Assembly (NCBI GenBank): GCA_964343355.1
Contig: CAYFJC010000017.1
Coordinates: forward strand, 1 to 23,215
Direction: 5' to 3'
Source of the DNA: MED-G78 sp964343355
Lineage (GTDB): Bacteria; Pseudomonadota; Gammaproteobacteria; Magnimaribacterales; D2472
DNA length: 23,215 bases
Shown: piece by piece, positions 6,715-13,871 of the stretch
Numbering within the stretch: position 1 is the first letter of the stretch
Layout: each line of letters starts with the position of its first letter
The notes under the pieces: generated by a model
Seen by the model: the letters and a program-made list of their open reading frames with translations, nothing else
Database searches by the model: none
What the model was told of the DNA's origin: nothing
Position numbers and translations under genes: made by a program

Positions 6715-8189
6715 TATTTATTGCACTTTTAGCAATTCTTGCCTCAGGCTGTCAGCAGACAGAGGCTTTGTTTCAGCAAAAACTAATACCTCAAGTAATC
6801 GAAGAAATTACTCCAACTGAAATAGTAGCTCCTATTGAAGAGGTGGTCATTGAAGAGCAACCCATTACAGTATGGGAGTATATTCAACAAAATTCTCAAC
6901 TTGAAAATTACACCATCGATAAGACTACTCAAAGGTATATCAATAATCATTTAAGAGATAAAAAACTTTTTAATAGGTTCTTAGAAAATTCTACCTTTTA
7001 TATGTTTTATGTCATACAAAAGCTTAATGAAGCTGAGCTTCCTGTTGAGTTAGCTTTGGTACCATTCATTGAAAGTAACTATGATCCTTTTTCTATATCC
7101 CCTTCTGGTGCTGTCGGTCTATGGCAGTTTATGCCCAGTACAGGCAGGCTGTATGATCTCGATAAAAGCTGGTGGCAAGAAGATCGTCATGATCCTTTTC
7201 TGTCAACTGACGCTGCAGTGGAATACTTTGATTACTTATTTGAGAGATTTGATAACGATTTATTTCATTCTCTAGCTTCATATAATGCTGGGCCTACTCT
7301 AGTGGAGTCAAGAATTAAAAGAAATATTAAGCTTAATAAAGATTCATCTTTTGCAAATCTTAGACTGCCCTCTCAAGCAAAAAGCTATATTCCAAAATTT
7401 GTTGCTATCTATGAAATTATTAGCAACCCTGAAAAATATGATGTGGTTTTACCCGACATACCTTATACAGAACTTGTTGAAAGAGTTGAGATAAATGGTC
7501 AAGTTGAAATTTTAGCTTTTAGTGATTTTGTTGGTCTCAAGCCAGAATTTGTTTACAAATTAAATGCTGGATACACAAAGTGGGCTTCAGCTCCTGGTGA
7601 AAAAAGTATTTTTTACATACCGCTAGAAAAAGCTAATTTAATTAATAATGATAAAGATATCTTTTTAAAAGAAAATAAAATTAATTGGATCACTCATAAA
7701 ATTAAGTCTGGGGATAGTTTGTGGGAGCTGGCAAGAAAATATGATACGAGAGTTGAAATTATTAAAAAGATTAACTTTTTAGAAAAAGATCTTTTGTCTA
7801 TTAACGAAACTATTTTAATTCCGCTGAGTCAGTCTGAATCAAATAATTTTATACCATTCGAAGTTCATGTTGTTTCTGAGGGTGATTCGCTTTGGAGAAT
7901 TGCATCTAGATATAACCTATCACCAAGAGAGATTGCAAGAAATAATAGCATTGAAACCGATAGTGTTCTTAGGATTGGCCAGCAATTAAACATAGGCAAT
8001 AAAAATATATATAGAACCATTGATTCCAAGAAGAGAACAATACTCTATTCAGTTAAGCAGGGTGATAATTTATATCGGATTGCTGACTTATTTGGGGTAG
8101 AGGCAAAAGATATAAAGAAAATTAATAACCTTGGTGATGCAGCTATCATGCCTGGTCAAATAATTAAAATTATAATTAGCGCTTTTTAA
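6696..8189 (+). CDS. mltD: Membrane-bound lytic murein transglycosylase D, lipoprotein with three LysM domains
   Basis: This enzyme cleaves peptidoglycan between MurNAc and GlcNAc with formation of 1,6-anhydroMurNAc, probably anchored to the inner face of the outer membrane. A short signal peptide ends in a lipobox-like ASGC with the lipidated cysteine at C19. An acidic linker follows (about 30-58). The transglycosylase domain spans about 110-210, with catalytic E126 in PFIESNYDP, the GLWQFMPSTG motif (141-150) and SLASYNAGP (192-200). Three LysM peptidoglycan-binding repeats lie at about 333-377, 389-434 and 449-495, each with a G-D-[SN]-L core. The start overlaps the end of gloB by 19 bases; AGGG sits too close to the ATG to be a good ribosome-binding site, so translational coupling with gloB is likely. 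Its stop overlaps that of oppC on the opposite strand. Confidence 0.94.
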   Translation: MERQRIVFIALLAILASGCQQTEALFQQKLIPQVIEEITPTEIVAPIEEVVIEEQPITVWEYIQQNSQLENYTIDKTTQRYINNHLRDKKLFNRFLENSTFYMFYVIQKLNEAELPVELALVPFIESNYDPFSISPSGAVGLWQFMPSTGRLYDLDKSWWQEDRHDPFLSTDAAVEYFDYLFERFDNDLFHSLASYNAGPTLVESRIKRNIKLNKDSSFANLRLPSQAKSYIPKFVAIYEIISNPEKYDVVLPDIPYTELVERVEINGQVEILAFSDFVGLKPEFVYKLNAGYTKWASAPGEKSIFYIPLEKANLINNDKDIFLKENKINWITHKIKSGDSLWELARKYDTRVEIIKKINFLEKDLLSINETILIPLSQSESNNFIPFEVHVVSEGDSLWRIASRYNLSPREIARNNSIETDSVLRIGQQLNIGNKNIYRTIDSKKRTILYSVKQGDNLYRIADLFGVEAKDIKKINNLGDAAIMPGQIIKIIISAF

Positions 8190-9040
8190 TCTGCAGAGGT
8201 TTTTGGGTCTAAAGCGTCTCTGAGTCCATCGCCAAAGAAGTTAAGAGCAAAAAGTGTGATTGTAAAAGTTAGTCCTGGATATATTAAAAGCCAGGAATAT
8301 TCTTCCATAGACTCAACGCCATCTTTAATCAAGGTTCCCCAGCTGCTCATTGGCGGCTGAATACCAAGACCAAGGAAACTTAAAAAACTTTCAAGTAACA
8401 TTACCTGAGGAATTGTAAGTGTTGCATAAACAGCTATAGGCCCTAATATATTTGGAAATAAATGTTTTCTAAACATGGACATATTGCTGACACCCATTGC
8501 TTGAGCGGCTAATACAAATTCTTGATTTTTTAATCCAATAACCTGGCCTCTTACGATTCTAGCCATAGTAAGCCACTCAACAGCTCCAATAGCTCCAAAT
8601 AGTAACCAAAGATTTCTTCCAAAAATTACCATTAAAAGAATAATAAAAATTATAAAAGGTAGTCCGTATAAAACATCAACAATCCTCATCATTACAGAAT
8701 CAACTCGGCCACCTAAGTACCCTGCAACAATGCCCCATGAAACTCCAATAACTAGTGCAACACTGGTTGCTACGAAACCAACCATTAGAGAGATTCTAGC
8801 TCCATATAGAATTCTACTTAATAGATCTCGACCCATTACATCGGTTCCTAATAGGTGTTCCCAGGAAGGCTTTGAGGCTCCTAAATCTAAATCTTGATAT
8901 GAGTATGAGTATGGTGCAATTAAAGGAGCAAATAGCGCACAAAGAATAAGAAAAATCAGAATTATGCCACCTATCATTGCAGCTTTATTTTGAATTAGTC
9001 TTCTATAAGCATCGCTCCATAAGCTTGAATTATTATTCAC
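8186..9040 (-). CDS. oppC: Oligopeptide ABC transporter permease, OppC type
   Basis: This is one of two inner-membrane channel subunits of a peptide/nickel-class ABC importer. After a short cytoplasmic N-terminus, the first membrane helix (about 22-43) is followed by a periplasmic segment with the HLLGTDVMGRDLLSR signature (62-76) typical of OppC/DppC. Five more helices follow. The ATPase-docking EAA loop is about residues 177-200 (AAQAMGVSNMSMFRKHLFPN). At 284 aa it is a usual length. It starts two bases after the oppB stop, so it is certainly in the same operon. It converges on mltD with a 4-base overlap of the stop codons, and no oppD or oppF follows. Substrate assignment to peptides is by family only. 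Confidence 0.93.
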   Translation of the reverse strand: MNNNSSLWSDAYRRLIQNKAAMIGGIILIFLILCALFAPLIAPYSYSYQDLDLGASKPSWEHLLGTDVMGRDLLSRILYGARISLMVGFVATSVALVIGVSWGIVAGYLGGRVDSVMMRIVDVLYGLPFIIFIILLMVIFGRNLWLLFGAIGAVEWLTMARIVRGQVIGLKNQEFVLAAQAMGVSNMSMFRKHLFPNILGPIAVYATLTIPQVMLLESFLSFLGLGIQPPMSSWGTLIKDGVESMEEYSWLLIYPGLTFTITLFALNFFGDGLRDALDPKTSAD

Positions 9041-9042
9041 AA

Positions 9043-9960
9043 TTAATCTCTTGCTCTTGGGTTTAGCATTAATACAGCCATATCAGATAATAGGTTGAAA
9101 AATACAATCATTGAAGAAAAGAAGATAGTGGTACCAAGAATCATTGTATAGTCTCTATTGAAAGCAGCCTCTACATAAAACCTACCTAAACCAGGTATTT
9201 GAAAAATTGTTTCAACAACAAAGGATCCTGCTAATAATCCAGCGACTGCTGGGCCAAGAAAAGACACAACCGGAATAAGCCCGCCTTGCATAGCATGTTT
9301 TGTTACAACCACTCTTTCAGATAAACCTTTTGCTCTTGCAGTTCTTATAAAATCTTGACTGAGTATCTCCAACATACCTCCCCTGCTTAGTCTTGCAATA
9401 TAAGCAGCATATGCAAACCCTAGAGTTATAGATGGAAGTATCTTGTCCCCTGCCAAATTTCCCCAACCTGAAACCGGGAGTAGCTCTAAATTAATACCAA
9501 AAATTAAAACCAATAAAGGGCCCATTAAAAAAGTAGGAACACAGATACCAATCATAGCTATCGCCATTGGGATAAAATCAAGATAAGTATTTCTTTTTAA
9601 TGCAGCTAGAACTCCAGCTAGGACTCCAACAAATACAGCAATCAGTATTGCATAAAGCGCTAATTCAAGAGTTATTGGTAAACCAGTAAATATCATCTCA
9701 GATACACCTCTTCCAGGATATCTAAATGATGGACCAAAATCACCAACAAGCACTCCACCCATATAATCAAAATACTGCTCTGAAAGTGGAGCATTTAAGT
9801 TATAAGCTTCTTGTAAGTTAATTAATACTTCTGCGGAGACAGCTCTATCTGAATCAAAAGGACCACCTGGGGCAAGTCTGACAAAAAAGAAAGTTAAACT
9901 AGCAACAATTATTAAAACAGGTATTGCTGCTAAGAGCCTCTTAAGAAATATAATTAGCAT
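9043..9960 (-). CDS. oppB: Oligopeptide ABC transporter permease, OppB type
   Basis: This is the partner membrane subunit of OppC in the importer. The N-terminal helix (about 8-28) leads into RLAPGGPF (28-35), the conserved start of the OppB/DppB periplasmic loop. Helices follow at about 97-120, 130-155, 172-192 and beyond. The EAA loop is about 204-228 (FIRTARAKGLSERVVVTKHA), ready to dock an ATPase subunit. At 305 aa it has the family's usual length. It starts six bases after the oppA stop and ends two bases before oppC, so the three are one transcription unit. The ATPases it needs are not encoded in this window. Confidence 0.94.
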   Translation of the reverse strand: MLIIFLKRLLAAIPVLIIVASLTFFFVRLAPGGPFDSDRAVSAEVLINLQEAYNLNAPLSEQYFDYMGGVLVGDFGPSFRYPGRGVSEMIFTGLPITLELALYAILIAVFVGVLAGVLAALKRNTYLDFIPMAIAMIGICVPTFLMGPLLVLIFGINLELLPVSGWGNLAGDKILPSITLGFAYAAYIARLSRGGMLEILSQDFIRTARAKGLSERVVVTKHAMQGGLIPVVSFLGPAVAGLLAGSFVVETIFQIPGLGRFYVEAAFNRDYTMILGTTIFFSSMIVFFNLLSDMAVLMLNPRARD

Positions 9961-9966
9961 ATAAAA

Positions 9967-11577
9967 CTAGTCTCTTTCTAATGAAATATATTTAGGATGA
10001 TGATGGTCTAGATAATTTGGATACCAGCCTTTAACATCATCTGATAATTGATACTGTCTAACATAGGTATAAATAGGAATTATAGGCATTTCATCGATAA
10101 GAATTGTTTCAGCTTGTCTTAGAAGCTCGAATCTCTCTTCTTCATCTTGGGTCTGATTAGCAGCATTTACAAGCTCTTCATACCTCTTGTTATCCCATCC
10201 TGTTTTATTATTTCCTCTTCCAGGCATTAAAGTATCAAGAAAAGTGTTTGGGTCTTCATAATCACCAATCCATCCGGCTCTAGAGATTTGAAAATCTCCA
10301 CTTCTTTCTCTTGATAAATAGACCTTCCAATCCTGATTAACTAATTCAACTGAAATTCCAAGATTGGCTTGCCACATTTGCTGAACTGCTAATGCAATCT
10401 TTCGATGATCTTCATTGGTATTAAAAAGTATCTCCAATACAGGAAAACCTTCGCCATTAGGATAGCCAGCTTCGGCTAGAAGCTGTTTAGCTAATTCTAT
10501 ATCGTATGGCATCTTAGTTTGAGGCTCATACCCGGAGGCGCCTGGAGGTGTAAAAGAGTAAGCAGCAGCTTGACCACATTGACTAACCTTCTCAACAATT
10601 TGCTGTCGATTGATTGAGTAAGCTAGAGCTTTTCTGATCTTTACATCTTTTAACACAGGATGAAGTGTATTTGTTCTATAAAAATAAGTTCCCATATATG
10701 GATCGATATGCAAAGTAGAGTCTCCTCTTTCAATATAAACCGGGCATTTTTGAGCTGGAACAGTATAGGTGTTGTGAAGCTGGCCTGCTCTAAACATTCT
10801 ATCTTCAGTCATAATATTACTGATTGGGTAAAAATGCATTTCATTCAATGTCACAGTCTCTGCATCCCAGTAAAATGGATTTTTTTCAACTACAATTTTA
10901 TTATTTAATTTCCATGATTTAAGCTGCATTGGTCCATTACAGACAAAATTACCAGGTCTAGTCCATTGACCATTCCTGTCATCAATCTTTCCATGCTTTA
11001 AAACGGTTTCTTTATGAACAGGCCATGTTGAATAATGACTCAAAAGACCTAAAAAGAAAGGAGTAGGATTTTCTAGAATTACTTCAAATGTAAGTTCATC
11101 TATTGCTTTAGCACCAACCGTATTAAAGTCATCAGTTTTTCCGTCATAGTAATCTTTAGCGCCTTGAACATAGTAGAGCATGTCAGTATATTGAGATCCA
11201 AGGCTTGGAGTTAATACTCTCTTCCATGACCATACAAAATCTTCTGCAGTAACAGAATCTCCATTTGACCACTTTGCATTCTTATTAATTTTAAAGGTAT
11301 AAACTTTTCCATCATCACTTAAAGTCCAAGACTCAGCCATTCCTGGTAGAGGCGCTCCACCCTTAGGGTTTGATGAGGTAAGACCTTCGCATAAAGCTAT
11401 TAAAATATGATGCTCAGGAACACCTGTAACTATATGAGGGTCTAAGCCTTGTGGTTCTGAACCATTACCATAATGAAAGATCTGCTGCTCTAATCCAGAA
11501 TCAACTGGGGAGATATTTTCACCACAAGACGTAATAAATGCAGCCAATAGCAATACACTGAAATGATATTTATTCAT
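9967..11577 (-). CDS. oppA: Peptide ABC transporter substrate-binding lipoprotein, OppA type
   Basis: This periplasmic binding protein of the SBP_bac_5 family captures peptides for the OppBC channel. An N-terminal signal peptide ends in FITSC with the likely lipidated C18, so it is predicted to be membrane-anchored; most gammaproteobacterial OppA proteins are soluble in the periplasm. GSEPQGLDPH (about 39-48) and LSDDGKVYTFKINKNAKWSNGD are typical of the family's N-terminal lobe, and AYSINRQQIVEKV and QLLAEAGYPNGEGFP lie in the second lobe. Its 536 aa matches full-length members. AAAGGAAG gives a good ribosome-binding site eight bases before the ATG. It starts 21 bases after the ppiD stop, so it may be transcribed from the ppiD promoter. 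Other substrates of the family cannot be excluded. Confidence 0.93.
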   Translation of the reverse strand: MNKYHFSVLLLAAFITSCGENISPVDSGLEQQIFHYGNGSEPQGLDPHIVTGVPEHHILIALCEGLTSSNPKGGAPLPGMAESWTLSDDGKVYTFKINKNAKWSNGDSVTAEDFVWSWKRVLTPSLGSQYTDMLYYVQGAKDYYDGKTDDFNTVGAKAIDELTFEVILENPTPFFLGLLSHYSTWPVHKETVLKHGKIDDRNGQWTRPGNFVCNGPMQLKSWKLNNKIVVEKNPFYWDAETVTLNEMHFYPISNIMTEDRMFRAGQLHNTYTVPAQKCPVYIERGDSTLHIDPYMGTYFYRTNTLHPVLKDVKIRKALAYSINRQQIVEKVSQCGQAAAYSFTPPGASGYEPQTKMPYDIELAKQLLAEAGYPNGEGFPVLEILFNTNEDHRKIALAVQQMWQANLGISVELVNQDWKVYLSRERSGDFQISRAGWIGDYEDPNTFLDTLMPGRGNNKTGWDNKRYEELVNAANQTQDEEERFELLRQAETILIDEMPIIPIYTYVRQYQLSDDVKGWYPNYLDHHHPKYISLERD

Positions 11578-11598
11578 TGGATTAACTTCCTTTTAAGA

Positions 11599-13446
11599 TT
11601 ATAAGTTCTGTAAATTTACTTTAGCACTATTTCTTAGCTCTTCAAAAACAAGCGTAGCCATTTTATTGCTAACTTGTCCTTTACTGAACTCTTTATACTC
11701 TTCTACCATTGATTCAAGAAATTCATCATCAGGGCTATTTATAGAATTTATGGTCATAAGATAAGAATCGCCGTTACTAGCAGAAACTTGGAATTCCTCA
11801 GTCATCGGTGATATAAATGCTTTTTTAAGAACTTCAGCAGGGAGTAGTGAAGAAAATCTTTTTACTCCAACAAAGGTATCTTTAGATAAGTATGTAGCAG
11901 ATGTATCAAAAGATTTATCCGCCTTGAGCGACTCCTGAACTGATAAACTTAAAGCTAAAGCTTTTTCATCTTTTACTGAGTCAAACGCTCTTTCAACTAC
12001 TGAATCAAATGGCATAAGTTCAGAATCTTTTATGGAATTTAAGCCCATAACTAGCATCCCATTATCTAATTCTATAACTTCAGCTGAAATGAATCCCCTT
12101 GGAATTGAAAATAATGTTTGAACGATTTGTGAATTTTGTATTTCAAAATCAAAGTTTTGAATAGTTAAATCATTAGCGGTCTTTATTTCTAGACCTAAAG
12201 ATGACGCAACCTCATCCAGTGACAAGTTATCTAAAATTGCGTTATCTATAACATCTCTATCTTCATCCATTAATGCCAATGACTCTGCATTAATAAGCTC
12301 TTCTAAAAGACTATCCTTCATGTCATCAAAAGAATTAGCTTCTTCTTTATTAATTTCAGTTAACTTAAGAATATGAAAAGAGTTTGTAGCATCAGAAAAA
12401 ATAATATCGCTAACCTCTCCTTCAGACATTTTAGATAAAGCGCTTTCAAATTCATTTGGAAATACATCACCGGAAGAGTATCCAATATCTCCCTCTTGCT
12501 CTTTTGAAATAATATCTTCACTAAAACCTAAAACAACTTCATTAAATTCTTTTCCTGTATTAAGTTCATTTTGAGCTAAAGTGATAATTTTTAATGCGTC
12601 TGCTTTAGAAGCATAATTCATTAAATCAACCATAATATGAGAAGCCCTTTTTTCAGCTCTCATCTCAACTCTTTGCATATAGTCAGCATAAGCTTCTTCA
12701 ACATAGTTCTCAGGAACGTCAACAAGAGATTTATAGTTATCGTTCATTAAAACTACATAACTCATACTTCTTGCTTCATTAGAATAAAATTCAATAGAGT
12801 TAGTATCGTAATAAGCTTGAGCTTCAACGAGATCTGCTTGAATTGAACTTTTAAGAGAATTGAAGTCTATTTTTGTAAAACTAATATCTCTTTCTTGTTC
12901 AATTAATTTAGCAATATCTAAAATTTCACTATCTAAAGTGAAAAAAGATGAGGCTATAGCATCTATTAAATAATTTTTAGCCATGCCCTCTCTAACCATT
13001 GAGATGTAATCATTGGGTGTATAGCCTTGTGTTCTAATCGCTGTTTCAAATGCAATTTCATCAAATTGAGCATCTGTTTGAAAACTTGGGCTCGTCATGA
13101 TTCCTTCTTTTGCATCATCTTCAGAGACAACAATACCCATATCTCTTGTTTGAGATAAAAGTGTTTTTTGAGAAATAATTTCCTCTTTAACCATTTCTAG
13201 CAGAATATCTTCAGGCATCAAATCTGATGAAAAATCATCACCATAAGCATCCACTAATCTTTGATTAATTGTGCTGTTAGCAGAATTCAAATCAGCTTGC
13301 GTAACCTCTAGACCATTGACTTTACCGTAGGAGGTAAAAATAGTTCCTGCTGCACTTGATCCAAAAAAAATAAAAGGAATAGCCATAACAGTTACAAAGA
13401 TAAGTAGTGTCTTGCCCGATAAAAAAGATCTAAGTGATTCCAACAT
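11599..13446 (-). CDS. ppiD: Periplasmic folding chaperone PpiD (membrane-anchored parvulin-type)
   Basis: PpiD is an inner-membrane-anchored periplasmic chaperone found near the Sec translocon that helps newly exported proteins. It opens with a short cytoplasmic MLESLRSFLSGK, then one membrane helix (about 13-32), an N-terminal SurA/PpiD-like chaperone domain with substitutions typical of the family, and one parvulin domain at about 266-364 (RASHIMVDL ... FHILKLTEI). A long C-terminal region follows. Its 615 aa is close to the 623 of E. coli PpiD. The position directly after hupB, as in E. coli lon-hupB-ppiD, confirms the assignment. AGGAA precedes the ATG by about seven bases. The strong hupB terminator lies between it and hupB, so its transcription depends on read-through or on a promoter squeezed into about 25 bases. 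Isomerase activity of PpiD is weak or absent in E. coli. Confidence 0.93.
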   Translation of the reverse strand: MLESLRSFLSGKTLLIFVTVMAIPFIFFGSSAAGTIFTSYGKVNGLEVTQADLNSANSTINQRLVDAYGDDFSSDLMPEDILLEMVKEEIISQKTLLSQTRDMGIVVSEDDAKEGIMTSPSFQTDAQFDEIAFETAIRTQGYTPNDYISMVREGMAKNYLIDAIASSFFTLDSEILDIAKLIEQERDISFTKIDFNSLKSSIQADLVEAQAYYDTNSIEFYSNEARSMSYVVLMNDNYKSLVDVPENYVEEAYADYMQRVEMRAEKRASHIMVDLMNYASKADALKIITLAQNELNTGKEFNEVVLGFSEDIISKEQEGDIGYSSGDVFPNEFESALSKMSEGEVSDIIFSDATNSFHILKLTEINKEEANSFDDMKDSLLEELINAESLALMDEDRDVIDNAILDNLSLDEVASSLGLEIKTANDLTIQNFDFEIQNSQIVQTLFSIPRGFISAEVIELDNGMLVMGLNSIKDSELMPFDSVVERAFDSVKDEKALALSLSVQESLKADKSFDTSATYLSKDTFVGVKRFSSLLPAEVLKKAFISPMTEEFQVSASNGDSYLMTINSINSPDDEFLESMVEEYKEFSKGQVSNKMATLVFEELRNSAKVNLQNL

Positions 13447-13470
13447 AATTAATTCCTATAAATAAATAAT

Positions 13471-13498
13471 AAAAAAAAGGGTGCTATTGCACCCTTTT
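13471..13498 (-). terminator. Rho-independent terminator after hupB
   Basis: On the minus strand a perfect 10-bp stem (AAAAGGGTGC with GCACCCTTTT, 13475-13498) and a 4-base loop is followed by an eight-base T run. It lies 14 bases after the hupB stop and is the strongest terminator in the window. The ppiD start codon is about 25 bases beyond it, so hupB and ppiD expression are probably only partly linked. Confidence 0.93.
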
Positions 13499-13512
13499 AA
13501 AAATTCTAAAGA

Positions 13513-13791
13513 TTAGCTATTTTTAACCTTATCTTTAAGACCCTTACCAGCTTTAAAACCTGGTACTTTAGAAGCAGCAATATGCATTGAAGCTCCAGTT
13601 TGTGGGTTTCTTCCTTCTCTTGCAGCTCTATGTCTAACTGAGAATGTGCCGAATCCAACAAGTGAAACGCTATCACCATTTCCTAGTGCATCACCTACAT
13701 TAGCCAAAACTGAATCAACTGCTCTAGCAGCTGAAGCTTTTGTCATATCACCATCATTTGCAACCGCATCAACTAAATCTGATTTATTCAT
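13513..13791 (-). CDS. hupB: DNA-binding protein HU (beta type)
   Basis: HU is the small dimeric nucleoid protein that bends DNA without strong sequence preference. The 92-residue protein has the helical N-terminal dimerisation region (MNKSDLVDAVA...), the VGFGTFSVRHRAAREGRNPQTG signature region (45-66) and the DNA-intercalating proline P63 in the arm. The C-terminal KVPGFKAGKGLKDKV matches HU rather than IHF. A strong GAGGAG ribosome-binding site (13798-13803) lies six bases before the ATG. It follows lon on the same strand with an 80-base gap holding a promoter candidate, and ends in a strong terminator, so it can be expressed on its own at high level. The lon-hupB order is the standard gammaproteobacterial one. 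Confidence 0.97.
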   Translation of the reverse strand: MNKSDLVDAVANDGDMTKASAARAVDSVLANVGDALGNGDSVSLVGFGTFSVRHRAAREGRNPQTGASMHIAASKVPGFKAGKGLKDKVKNS

Positions 13792-13827
13792 GTAAAACTC
13801 CTCTTTAAAATTAAATAATCACAACCT

Positions 13828-13856
13828 ATGAAAAGCTAATTAGGTCAAAAAGTCAA
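13828..13856 (-). promoter_or_regulatory. Candidate hupB promoter
   Basis: On the minus strand TTGACT (-35, 13851-13856) is followed after 17 bases by TTTCAT (-10, 13828-13833). The -35 is near-consensus (five of six) and the -10 is modest (four of six). It lies in the lon-hupB gap. A second TTGACC nearby, eight bases downstream of the first, lacks a good -10 partner. Confidence 0.45.
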
Positions 13857-13871
13857 GTAAATAAAGGCTTT

